NCBI GenBank assembly: GCA_051745935.1
Contig: JBNJEM010000116.1
Location: forward strand, 1-14,919
Source: JBNJEM01 sp051745935
Lineage (GTDB): Bacteria > Planctomycetota > Planctomycetia > Pirellulales > Pirellulaceae
Direction: 5' to 3'
Length of the DNA stretch: 14,919 nucleotides
Positions within the stretch are counted from its first letter, which is position 1, and every line of letters starts with the position of its first letter. Of the stretch, positions 1-7,387 are shown in pieces. A model generated the notes under the pieces. That model was not told where the DNA came from. It searched no databases and worked only from the letters and a program-made list of their open reading frames with translations. The translations under genes and the position numbers were made by a program.

Positions 1-4
1 TGAA

Positions 5-83
5 GATCTCACATTTCGTGAGATCCGCGGACACCAGATCAAGTACGATTTCGTACTTGAAAAGACGGGCCTGGAGACCCGTC
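5..83. repeat. Row of three hairpins (terminator or REP-like cluster)
   Basis: Three separate inverted repeats follow one another. The first pairs GATCTCAC (5-12) with GTGAGATC (18-25). The second pairs TCAAGTACGA (39-48) with TCGTACTTGA (51-60). The third pairs GACGGG (64-69) with CCCGTC (78-83) and is followed by a T run at about 93-97. The first two share the loop-side string ATTTCGT. The last stem plus T run could be a rho-independent terminator for a gene to the left of the window; the others look like extracellular-intergenic palindromes of unknown role. All the arms are perfect matches in the sequence, but the function is inferred. Confidence 0.6.
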
Positions 84-431
84 CTACATATACTTTTTGT
101 AACGTTAGGGTACACGTATGGAATTCACTCGCCCTCTAACCGATAATGCGCAAAGCTGGCGAGGCTTCCACGGCAAGCATGATGTCCGCGTCCTCACCGG
201 GCCTCGCCACCGGAACACGGACGGACCGGCCGGCTATCAATCACACGGACCAGCGCATCGTCGAACTGAACCAGAACCGCGGCTTTTTCGAACTGCCGAG
301 CTGCCGCATTCGCGAGTCGCGGGTCGAGCGGGACGACGCGGGTTCGAACATTCAGACTGTCCACCATGCTCGCACTGTTTTCGCCGCCAGCGGCGGCACT
401 AGATGAATCATTCAGCTTGGAAAACACATTC
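84..431. other. Stretch without a supported gene
   Basis: Short overlapping frames exist on both strands here, including a 79-codon minus-strand frame ending at 194. None has a convincing ribosome binding site or a recognisable domain. The stretch should hold the promoter and leader of the large gene that follows, but no clear -35/-10 pair was found. Confidence 0.4.
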
Positions 432-3400
432 ATGGAAACAAGAAGAACAAACAGAGTTATATGTCAGGGGGTTGGATTTTTGCGGGTGGAAAGCTGCCCG
501 ACGCAAGCCGTCCTCCCGTTGGTCGGACTCGCGGCGGAGAAAGTCATCCGGGACCGGTATATCCTTCTTCTGCTATTCACCCTACTGATGTCCTCAACCG
601 CTCTGGGACAGAGGTTCCTCGTCAAAAACGGCCAACCTCGCGCCGAGATTGTGATCGCCGACGACCCGCCGCGCGCCACGAGGTTGGCCGCTCGCGAATT
701 TCGCGACGGCGTCGAAAGGATCTCCGGGGCGGATTTGTCCATCGTGACCACGCCGAACCCGCGAGTCCCCGTCAAGGTCTATGTGGGGCAAAGCACGCAC
801 ACCGAAAAGCGGAACATCACCGCCGATGGCCTCGAGCACGGCGCTTATCGCATCGTATCCGGCGAGAACTGGATGGTTCTTATCGGCGACGATACCGACT
901 TTAGGCCCATCGAACCGTGGCCGCGAAGCAACAGTGACTGGGTGAGCGGTCGCGTACATGCGGAGTGGCATCGGATCACGGAGTCCAATTGGGGCAATCC
1001 GCTCTCGCAGCTGCGCAAACACTACACGGGGCGGGCAACGACGTTCGGCACCCGGGATCACGAATCGGTGGCCGAGGATGGCACGGTTCATGTTTGGGGA
1101 TTTGACGAGCGCGGCTCGTTCAATGCCGTGTGTGGCTTCCTTCGAAAATTAGGCGTGCGCTGGTACATGCCGGGAGACGTTGGCGAAGTGGTACCATCAC
1201 TGGCTTCAATCCCCTTGCCGGAAATCGACGAAACAATCCGGCCGGATTTTCCAGTGCGATCGTTCAATATCCGCTTCGGCGTGCACGGCCCCGAAACAGC
1301 GCGCTGGGCGATGCGGCTGGGTATTCGCAATCCTTACGGTCTGCAGACCGCGCACGGCCTGCACCACATGACACACAACGAGCACACTCTGAAGACACAT
1401 CCGGATTGGTTCGCACGCTACGGCGGAAAACGGGATAACCAGCTTGGCCAGCGGCTCAACCAGCTATGTTACTCGAACGAGGAACTGCTCCACGAGACCG
1501 CCCGCTTTGTGCGGGCACAGTTCGATCATTACCAGTTCGATGTGGTCTCGGTCATGCCGCCGGACGGATACACGGCCATATGTCAGTGCGAACTCTGTGA
1601 AGGCAAGGATACGCCCGAACGGGGTTATCGCGGTGGATTGTCCGACTATGTGTGGAACTTCGTCAACCGCGTAGCCAAAGAAGTTCGCAAGACACATCCC
1701 GACAAGATGATCTCCAACTGCGCCTATGGCACGTACACGTTGCCGCCGAGGACCATCGACCGGCTGGAACCCAACGTGCAGGTGATCATCGTCGGCGGAC
1801 GGCGTCCCACGGACAGTCAACGCGATGAGGTCCGCGAACTCCGAAAAGCCTGGTTGGCCAAGACGGACAACCCCATCATGATTTTCGAGAATTATCCGTT
1901 CACGGACCGCGGGTTTTATCTGCCTGCCTATATGCCACGGGTGTTGGGCGAAAGCATCAATGCGACCAAGGGCATCTCGCGTGGTGAGGATATCTGGCTG
2001 AGCGTGCGGCAGGATTTCCACGAAAACGACATCGGCTTCAATCACTTCCTGGTCTATTTCACGGCCCGCATGTACTGGGGCGGCAAGCAGCAGAATGTGG
2101 CGGCACTGTTCGAGGAGTACTGCCATCTGTTCTACGGCCCCGCGGCAGAGGCAATGCAGGCGTTCTTCGAGTATTGCGAAGCCCACTGGCGTGAAATGGA
2201 AGAAGACGAATCGAAAGCGAATCGCGCGCTGGAGTTGTTCGCTGCTGCTCAGGCTGAAGTCGACAAAGGCTCCATCCACGCGAAGCGTCTCGAATTCATC
2301 GATGCGTACCTCGACGGTCTACGGCAAAAACGCGAACAACTGGCTCAGAAACGCGGGCCGGTTCCGCGACTGCGGCTGGTCGGCAACCCCCGCGATGAAA
2401 TCGTTGTCGACGGGAAACTCGACGACAAAGCGTGGCGAGAATGCCCCGTGGCCTCGACCGGTCATCTGCGCGAATTGCAAACCGGTCGTCAACCGATCTT
2501 TGGCACGACTTTCAAAACGGCCTGGCGCGGCGGCAACCTTTACTTCGCCATCCGCTGCGAAGAACGGGAAGACGCGAAGTTGAACATCGCCACGACGCGC
2601 CGGGAAGATCAGGCGATTTGGTACGGCGACGTCGTGGAAATCCTGCTCGACACCGAGTCGCACAGCTACTACCAGCTCGCGATCAACCCGTCCGGTGCGT
2701 TCATCGACCTCGATCGCGGCGTTCCCAAAAATCGCTGGTTCGATTGGGACTCACGGGCTGAAATCGCCACGCGAGTGGCGGACGACCATTGGACGGTGGA
2801 AATACGCATCCCGGTGGTCGAGGATGAAAATGATCCGCTGCATCAGGTGATCGGACGCAAGCCGACTCAAAGCCTGCCGTGGCATATCAACATCTGCCGT
2901 CAACGTATTCGCGAGAACGGGTCCGAGTATTCCGCGTTCGCTCCGACCGGTACGCCTAGCTTTCACGTTCCACTGAAGTTCGCGCACTTCTATAAAGGCC
3001 GCTCCCACCAATTCGAAGCCGACCCGACCGTGACGGACTACCTCATCGACAGCCGCGCGGCGCGGGAACTGGCGCGTGATCGCGAGTTTGAAGAGGCACT
3101 CGCCGCGTTCGTCACGTTGGCCAATCGGGACGGGGTAACCGAATACCAACGATCGATCGCCCTTCAACAGGCCGCCGACTGCGCCCGCGATCTGAAGGAC
3201 TACGAGCGGGCCCGGGAACTCGCCGGTCGGATTCCGATCCCAGCCGTCGCTGACACCGTCCGGATGCAAAACCTGTTGGCCCAGCGCGAATGGCATGAAT
3301 TGATCGAGCGGTTCGGCGCGGAGGATCTTGCGCGGTGGCCGTTTTGGCAGGCTGGCGAGGCGTACTTCGCCCGTGGCCGCGCTTACATCCATGCCGGTGC

Positions 3401-3869
3401 CGGAGAGAAGGCGGAGTCCGATTTACTGGCGGCGTTGGAACTGACTCCGGACGACCGCCTCCGGACCAGTATCCTGCTGAATCTGGGGCGTAATCGGGAG
3501 ACCGTCCTCGAAGACAACACCATGGCACTGGAAGCCTACCAGCGAATCGCCGACCAACGGAAAAACACCGGCAGCGCCGACTATTTTCGCGGTGTTCAGG
3601 GGGCGGCGAGGATTCTGGCACTCCGTGGTGAGTTCGACGCGGCGATGAACACGTTGGATCGGGTGAACGTCGAGGATCTTCGCGGCTACTGGCGTGGTTC
3701 CATGCTCCTCTCGCGAGGCGCGGCGCTAACGGCCGCCGGCCGCACGGATGAAGCCCTGAAGACCTATGGCGCCATGCTGACGGATGCCTGCGTGGAACCC
3801 GTCCATCGCCGGAAAGCGAAAAAACGGATTAATCAAGAACATCCCGACCAAGGATCCGAGAATGAATAA
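432..3869 (+). CDS. Large secreted DUF4838 protein with CBM9-like and helical-repeat C-terminus
   Basis: Predicted exported protein of about 1145 residues. The mature N-terminus (about residues 55-130) resembles the GH67-type N-terminal domain that precedes DUF4838. The DUF4838 region spans about 290-560 and has the family's Cys cluster CQCELC (Cys384, Cys386, Cys389). A CBM9-like domain begins at IVVDGKLDDKAW (about 657) and runs to about 860. The rest is alpha-helical with TPR-like repeats. DUF4838 proteins are thought to be glycosidase-like, so binding or cleavage of a complex polysaccharide is inferred, not shown. Start choice is uncertain. The hydrophobic core ILLLLFTLL and the ALG|Q cleavage site are coded at 561-608, so translation must begin upstream of ATG 588. 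ATG 432 gives a basic METRRTNR start, with a weak GGA about 10 nt before it. Codons for residues 11-43 come from a dispersed 95-bp repeat, giving an unusually long n-region. An in-frame ATG at 366 and a GTG at 486 are alternatives. Confidence 0.85.
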   Translation: METRRTNRVICQGVGFLRVESCPTQAVLPLVGLAAEKVIRDRYILLLLFTLLMSSTALGQRFLVKNGQPRAEIVIADDPPRATRLAAREFRDGVERISGADLSIVTTPNPRVPVKVYVGQSTHTEKRNITADGLEHGAYRIVSGENWMVLIGDDTDFRPIEPWPRSNSDWVSGRVHAEWHRITESNWGNPLSQLRKHYTGRATTFGTRDHESVAEDGTVHVWGFDERGSFNAVCGFLRKLGVRWYMPGDVGEVVPSLASIPLPEIDETIRPDFPVRSFNIRFGVHGPETARWAMRLGIRNPYGLQTAHGLHHMTHNEHTLKTHPDWFARYGGKRDNQLGQRLNQLCYSNEELLHETARFVRAQFDHYQFDVVSVMPPDGYTAICQCELCEGKDTPERGYRGGLSDYVWNFVNRVAKEVRKTHPDKMISNCAYGTYTLPPRTIDRLEPNVQVIIVGGRRPTDSQRDEVRELRKAWLAKTDNPIMIFENYPFTDRGFYLPAYMPRVLGESINATKGISRGEDIWLSVRQDFHENDIGFNHFLVYFTARMYWGGKQQNVAALFEEYCHLFYGPAAEAMQAFFEYCEAHWREMEEDESKANRALELFAAAQAEVDKGSIHAKRLEFIDAYLDGLRQKREQLAQKRGPVPRLRLVGNPRDEIVVDGKLDDKAWRECPVASTGHLRELQTGRQPIFGTTFKTAWRGGNLYFAIRCEEREDAKLNIATTRREDQAIWYGDVVEILLDTESHSYYQLAINPSGAFIDLDRGVPKNRWFDWDSRAEIATRVADDHWTVEIRIPVVEDENDPLHQVIGRKPTQSLPWHINICRQRIRENGSEYSAFAPTGTPSFHVPLKFAHFYKGRSHQFEADPTVTDYLIDSRAARELARDREFEEALAAFVTLANRDGVTEYQRSIALQQAADCARDLKDYERARELAGRIPIPAVADTVRMQNLLAQREWHELIERFGAEDLARWPFWQAGEAYFARGRAYIHAGAGEKAESDLLAALELTPDDRLRTSILLNLGRNRETVLEDNTMALEAYQRIADQRKNTGSADYFRGVQGAARILALRGEFDAAMNTLDRVNVEDLRGYWRGSMLLSRGAALTAAGRTDEALKTYGAMLTDACVEPVHRRKAKKRINQEHPDQGSENE
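463..557 (-). repeat. Dispersed 95-bp element, copy A (inside a coding region)
   Basis: Copy A lies opposite in direction to copies B and C. It shares with them the core that reads, in the B/C direction, CCGG..., GAGTCCGACC, AACGGGAGGACGGCTTGCG and CCTGA. It is bordered by a perfect 5-bp direct repeat TATAT (458-462 and 558-562), which looks like a target-site duplication. It lies in the signal-peptide region of the DUF4838 gene and is translated through without a stop. Confidence 0.85.
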
Positions 3870-3880
3870 TGGTCTAGGAA

Positions 3881-3952
3881 CCCATGACAAAACCATGCGG
3901 ATCTCTCATAATCCAAGGGATTTTGGAAGCAAAAGCTCGGTTTTGTTAGGGG
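3881..3952. repeat. Inverted repeat between convergent genes; terminator or weak attC-like site
   Basis: The outer arms are CCC (881-883 of the 3,000s) plus ACAAAACC (3887-3894), pairing with GGTTTTGT (3939-3946) plus GGGG (3949-3952). An inner stem pairs TCCAA (3912-3916) with TTGGA (3923-3927). It lies between the convergent ends of the DUF4838 gene (3869) and the DUF4926 gene (3970). It may act as a bidirectional terminator. Its position about 18 nt after the DUF4926 stop, and the end sequence GTTAGGGG, also allow a degenerate integron attC site. The pairing is directly visible; the role is not. Confidence 0.5.
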
Positions 3953-3969
3953 CTGTAAGAATCCATACT

Positions 3970-4161
3970 CTAGCCGATCGGCCTCACCTCTGACGCGTCG
4001 ACGGTGATCAAAGCCACCGTCTGGCCGGCACCATCGACGAATTCAACCTCGTAGCCCTTGCCACCTTTGTAGACATGCACGACCGTACCGACACCGCCGC
4101 GGGAGAGCTTTTCGTTCGGAGGATCGGTATCGAGAACCACCAAGGAATGTTCAGAGATCAT
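3970..4161 (-). CDS. DUF4926 family protein
   Basis: Small protein of 63 residues that matches the DUF4926 pattern: LVVLDTDPPNEKLSRGGVGT, then VVHVYKGGKGYEVEFVD and an ending TVDASEVRPI. These short beta-rich proteins of unknown function resemble SH3-like folds and often sit next to DUF6883 genes in small toxin/antitoxin-like pairs. Its ATG (4159-4161) overlaps the stop of the upstream DUF6883 gene as ATGA, so the two are translationally coupled. The biochemical role is unknown. The family call rests on recognised sequence patterns from memory. Confidence 0.8.
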   Translation of the reverse strand: MISEHSLVVLDTDPPNEKLSRGGVGTVVHVYKGGKGYEVEFVDGAGQTVALITVDASEVRPIG

Positions 4162-4496
4162 TTGCCGGAATCCGGATACGCAGTAACAAGTCGTGGTGGA
4201 TCATCATCCTCCACGATCCAAACGGTCATGACATGTCCTGGACGGTGCCCGGGTGCGGCGATTACGCCCACCGCGTTGGATTCTACACCAAACTTCGTGA
4301 TTTCCGAACCGAATGTCTCGCACTCGCGAGCAATCGCAAGCAAGTCTTCCGCTAACGCACTGTCATTTGATCGGGTGTAGCCGAGGGATTCAAACCAAAC
4401 AGCCTTCGAGCCACCGTCAGGATGGTCGCGATTGAGGAGGTAGTCGCGAACCTTTTCGGCTGCGACGACAGCAGATTCTGCATCAGGAATCGGCAT
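4158..4496 (-). CDS. DUF6883 domain protein
   Basis: Protein of 112 residues starting MPIPDAESAVV, followed by KVRDYLLNRDHPDG and KAVWFESLGY (about residues 31-40), the usual opening of DUF6883. It ends with a strand-rich segment HVMTVWIVED...PRLVTAYP resembling the C-terminus of BECR-type toxin folds, which is only a weak resemblance. The frame stays open upstream to 4736, but that extension runs through the attC-like site, so ATG 4496 is preferred. It overlaps the DUF4926 gene by 4 nt (ATGA). The pair could be a toxin/immunity or toxin/antitoxin module; this is inference from gene size and overlap. Confidence 0.75.
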   Translation of the reverse strand: MPIPDAESAVVAAEKVRDYLLNRDHPDGGSKAVWFESLGYTRSNDSALAEDLLAIARECETFGSEITKFGVESNAVGVIAAPGHRPGHVMTVWIVEDDDPPRLVTAYPDSGK

Positions 4497-4608
4497 CAAG
4501 TCTTTGTGACAGAACGACCAATACCGACAAAAACGATGCCAACGATCATTCCCATCGCGGATGCAGGCTTGCTCGGTCGCATTCTTGCCCGTCGCATGAT
4601 TGAGATTA

Positions 4609-4699
4609 GTTAACGAACGAATTGCATCACCGGGCCGGCGGTGGGGACGCTCCACTTGAAGTTGGCCCGGTCGCCGGCTCCGGCGCATGCGCTGGTTAC
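4609..4699 (-). repeat. attC-like recombination site (integron cassette boundary)
   Basis: A 91-bp imperfect palindrome with GTTAAC (4609-4614) at one end and GGTTAC (4694-4699) at the other. The arms GCATCACCGGGCCGGCG and, reverse complemented, GCATGCGCCGGAGCCGGCG pair almost fully with one unpaired A, like the extrahelical base of attC hairpins. It begins 15 nt beyond the RelE/ParE stop, where an attC is expected in a cassette. Reading the minus strand gives AACCAGCGCATGCGCCGGAG, a form common in planctomycete attC sites as I recall them. No integrase gene lies in the window, so this would be part of a CALIN (attC cluster lacking an integrase) or an isolated cassette. Confidence 0.6.
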
Positions 4700-4714
4700 A
4701 GGGCCTTTCGCGTT

Positions 4715-4975
4715 TCAACCCCTTGGAACCTGCCAAACCGCCCAGACCGCGACCAAGCGATCATCGTCGTGGACGTCATAGTAGATGGAAAGGGGCATGA
4801 CCGTCAGAATTCGTGTGTCTCCAGCACGCGATTCGCCAACCTTGCGCGGCGAGGAACCGAGTATGGCATCGATTAAATCGGCGGCACCGGTAACGGCTTG
4901 GCGATCGACTGCGTCCGTCCAGATCTGCGCGAGCGTCCGTTCAGCCGTAGGTTTCCAGACCACGGTGTAGTTCAT
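4715..4975 (-). CDS. RelE/ParE-like toxin
   Basis: An 86-residue protein with the RelE/ParE layout: a first strand YTVVWKPTAERTLAQIW, two helices to about residue 40, then SPRKVGESR, RILTVMPLSIYYDV and the last strand LVAVWAVW. Family members act as mRNA interferases or gyrase poisons; which applies cannot be told here, since no diagnostic catalytic residues are decisive. ATG at 4973-4975 overlaps the stop of the upstream antitoxin gene (ATGA). It ends 15 nt before the attC-like site, so toxin, antitoxin and site form one cassette-like unit. Confidence 0.8.
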   Translation of the reverse strand: MNYTVVWKPTAERTLAQIWTDAVDRQAVTGAADLIDAILGSSPRKVGESRAGDTRILTVMPLSIYYDVHDDDRLVAVWAVWQVPRG

Positions 4976-5199
4976 TTCGCACCCAAGGACGTCCAGATTT
5001 CCTTGAGAGGCCGGCCGCCTCGTTCGCTCTGCATCTGATCCAACTCCTCCGCAGAGTAAGGGCAGTCGTCGCCTGGTACGGCAATTCTCGCAGGCACAAA
5101 ATGGCCCAGTCGTTTACCAGCCTCATCGATCAACTCGACAGGTTGGGCAACAGCATCGAGTTCCCCCTTCAGGGGCTCATGGATGGTAATTCGATTCAC
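4972..5199 (-). CDS. Antitoxin partner of RelE/ParE toxin
   Basis: A 75-residue protein starting with GTG (5197-5199), supported by a strong AGGAG ribosome binding site 8 nt upstream and a promoter-like pair about 45 nt upstream. The N-terminal half (ITIHEPLKGELDAVAQPVEL...AGKRLGHFVP) is strand-like. The C-terminal tail CPYSAEELDQMQSERGGRPL, followed by KEIWTSLG, is the typical toxin-wrapping helix of antitoxins paired with RelE/ParE in planctomycetes and cyanobacteria. Position before, and overlap with, the toxin fit a type II operon. No DNA-binding fold was recognised, so autoregulation is only presumed. Confidence 0.7.
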   Translation of the reverse strand: MNRITIHEPLKGELDAVAQPVELIDEAGKRLGHFVPARIAVPGDDCPYSAEELDQMQSERGGRPLKEIWTSLGAK

Positions 5200-5243
5200 G
5201 CCAGCAACTCCTCTGCAAAAGCCTCGTATTTGCCTCCGCCTAA

Positions 5244-5273
5244 ATTATACCCCCAGCAGAAGTAGTCGGGCAA
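5244..5273 (-). promoter_or_regulatory. Promoter of the antitoxin-toxin operon
   Basis: On the minus strand a perfect TATAAT (-10, plus-strand 5244-5249) follows TTGCCC (-35, 4 of 6 matches, 5268-5273) with an 18-nt spacer. Transcription would start near 5237, leaving a leader of about 38 nt with the AGGAG site before the GTG start at 5199. Confidence 0.5.
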
Positions 5274-5398
5274 TGAGGCCCCCGCCATGCGAAATTCGAA
5301 ATCGAAATTGTAAACACCCTAAACCGAGAAGGTTACGGTACCGCATCGGGTACAGCATGTGCAAAAGGGAGTCTCGGGACACAAGTGTTGTTAATATA

Positions 5399-5493
5399 CC
5401 GGTCGCGGATGACATTGTCCGCCGCGAGTCCGACCAACGGGAGGACGGCTTGCGCCGGGCACCTTTCCAGCCGGACAAATCCGACCGCCTGAA
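5399..5493 (+). repeat. Dispersed 95-bp element, copy B
   Basis: Core from CCGGTCGCGG to CCTGAA, bordered by TATA on both sides. It is 95 bp and closely matches copy C, differing mainly in the right third. Four copies exist in the window (A, B, C, D). Confidence 0.85.
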
Positions 5494-5500
5494 ATATATA

Positions 5501-5595
5501 CCGGTCGCGGATGACATTGTCCGCCGCGAGTCCGACCAACGGGAGGACGGCTTGCGTCGGGCAGCTTCCCATGCGGACAAATCCAGCCGCCTGAA
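5501..5595 (+). repeat. Dispersed 95-bp element, copy C
   Basis: Same direction as copy B and separated from it by a TATAT-type spacer, with a period of 102 bp. It looks like a second insertion into the TATA border of copy B, or a tandem duplication. Confidence 0.85.
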
Positions 5596-6019
5596 ATATA
5601 TCTCCGACATTGGCGGACCGAGGTTTCTGACTTCAGACGGCGAAAGCGATACCAAGAATTGAATATTCCGTCCACGGACCCGGCCAGCTGACGGTATCAG
5701 GGTGTAGGGGACTGGCTCGGACGCGGTTGCGGCCCACGGCGACGTCCGACCAAGGATTGCGTTCACGGATTCTTGCGGATTCTTGAGAAGACCGTTGCCG
5801 CCTGTTAGCGGGGGGGAAGCAACATGCTGCCGCCAAATTCGGCGTTTCCTCGCAACTCATTGCGGCAAAGTGGTTAACGACGAGCGGAAGGCGTGGCCCC
5901 TCGGCCCAGCCATGTCTTACCGTTTGAACGGACGAAAACAGGGCTCGACAGGTATATGTACATGGCGTGCTGGATGACGCCGTCTGGAACGACGCGATGT
6001 GCGACTTGGAGGAAAACGA
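5596..6019. other. Stretch without a supported gene
   Basis: No reading frame here has both a ribosome binding site and a recognisable domain. A short direct repeat GGATTCTTGC/GGATTCTTGA is seen at about 5768-5788. The last 20 bases contain the ribosome binding site of the next gene; its promoter was not found. Confidence 0.4.
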
Positions 6020-7048
6020 ATGGTCCGGCGACGTGTCAAGGGATTCACTTTAATCGAACTGCTCGTGGTGATTGCCATCATCGGCATTTTGGTCGCGCTG
6101 TTGCTTCCCGCCGTGCAGGCGGCCAGGGAAGCAGCCCGGCGCACGCATTGCAACAACAACTTGAAACAGTGCATGCTGGCCATGCATCTGTACCATGACT
6201 CGCACCGCGCGTTTCCGGGCATTATGCCGTATCAACAGCAAAGCTTCTCTGTTCAGTCAAAATTGCTGCCGTTCGTTGAGCAGGCCAACCTGCGAAATTT
6301 CATCGACTTCGACAAGCCCATTGTTGGTCAAGGTCCAGGCGGCAGCCTGGCAGGCGACAATTCCGAGGCGGCGAGACATATCGTGCCGGTTTTCCGCTGT
6401 CCCTCCGACGGGGAAAACGAAATTTACACCGAGTTTTTCACACTGGACCCGGGCCAGGCCTTCGCGGGTGGAAACTACGTGATCTGTACCGGCTCGGCCA
6501 CGGGTACCAACTACGATATCCGCCACGGGACCGACGGGCTTTTCTACCTCCATTCGTACCGAAAAATGGCGGACATTATCGACGGAACCAGTCACACCGT
6601 TGCCATGTCGGAGACCTTGCTGGGCGATCATACGCCCGGCACGCAAGGTCCCATGCCGCCGGGCACCAATTGCTCACGCTGCATGGCACGGGGGAACGCC
6701 TGGTTGTCTCGCACTCCGGGCCCCGGATATCCGGGAATCAGAAACCCCGACATCCCGAACGATTTGCTATCCAATCCCGACAATGTCTGGGTCGGTTGGC
6801 GTGCCATGGCCTGGATCATCAGCAAGCCGCAATTCTGTTCCTTTTCGACCTACAGCCCGCCGAATCCGCCGTACGCGGACTGGGTGGCCATGGGAAACGG
6901 TTTCTTTTCGGCCCGCAGCCAGCATCCTGGCGGTGTCAACGCGGCCATGGCGGACGGCAGTGTGCAGTTTGTCAGCGATTCGATCGACCTCCACACATGG
7001 CGAGCCATGGGAACCGTTGCGGCGGGCGAGATGATCCGCGAGGATTAG
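6020..7048 (+). CDS. DUF1559 protein with prepilin-type N-terminus
   Basis: A 342-residue protein of the DUF1559 family, greatly expanded in Planctomycetota. The N-terminus has the type IV prepilin signal: basic MVRRRVKG, cleavage after Gly8, FTLIE with Glu13, then a hydrophobic helix VVIAIIGILVALLLPAVQAA (about residues 16-35) and the family's REAARR...NNLKQ segment. The C-terminus HPGGVNAAMADGSVQFVSDS is the hallmark end motif. These proteins are probably pseudopilins of the cell envelope, possibly in a type II secretion-like or surface structure; the exact role is unknown. ATG 6020 is chosen because GGAGGA (6008-6013) lies 6 nt before it; an in-frame GTG at 5999 lacks this. The gene stands alone with gaps of about 340 bp or more on each side. 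Confidence 0.95.
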   Translation: MVRRRVKGFTLIELLVVIAIIGILVALLLPAVQAAREAARRTHCNNNLKQCMLAMHLYHDSHRAFPGIMPYQQQSFSVQSKLLPFVEQANLRNFIDFDKPIVGQGPGGSLAGDNSEAARHIVPVFRCPSDGENEIYTEFFTLDPGQAFAGGNYVICTGSATGTNYDIRHGTDGLFYLHSYRKMADIIDGTSHTVAMSETLLGDHTPGTQGPMPPGTNCSRCMARGNAWLSRTPGPGYPGIRNPDIPNDLLSNPDNVWVGWRAMAWIISKPQFCSFSTYSPPNPPYADWVAMGNGFFSARSQHPGGVNAAMADGSVQFVSDSIDLHTWRAMGTVAAGEMIRED

Positions 7049-7387
7049 CAGGGTGGATTACTCACCCATACCAAGCTGCACGAGTTGCTGTCGAGCGGTT
7101 CGTCGCGAATGGCGAGGAACGTGACAACGCGGCACGACAGAACCGCTTATGCACACTGATGAACGCTAATGCCTGCAAAGGGTCCAGCCAGGACAAAAGA
7201 CTTTTTCGCGACAGCTTATCAGGCTCCATGCCTGCCACCAGCGGCGCGGGCTCAGACGCTTTGCTTTTCCCAGGCCAATCAGTCAGAATGAAGTGAGTTG
7301 CATCTCGGTTGGGGCATGTTGCATGGCGCATCGCGGCGGCCCAAAAGTTGATTCCCGGTGGCTTGATTCAGGATTGGAGGCTCAACG
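7049..7387. other. Intergenic stretch before the hydrolase gene
   Basis: A short hairpin GGGTG (7051-7055)/CACCC (7063-7067) follows the DUF1559 stop but has no T run, so it is a weak terminator candidate at best. Nothing else was recognised apart from the GGAGG (7376-7380) ribosome binding site at the right end. Confidence 0.35.

Noticed and set aside
118..433. Small overlapping frames on both strands upstream of the DUF4838 gene
   Set aside because: No ribosome binding site, no recognisable domain, and three competing frames cover the same bases.
1464..2279. A 271-codon minus-strand open frame inside the DUF4838 gene
   Set aside because: It lies opposite the conserved DUF4838 region with no ribosome binding site or recognisable domain.
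4497..4736. N-terminal extension of the DUF6883 protein up to 4736
   Set aside because: The extension is coded by the attC-like palindrome and looks compositionally unlike protein; the family motif starts at MPIPDAESA.
5183..5662. A 159-codon plus-strand frame running through element copies B and C
   Set aside because: It overlaps the antitoxin start and promoter, and its length comes from the stop-free repeats rather than from any conserved protein.
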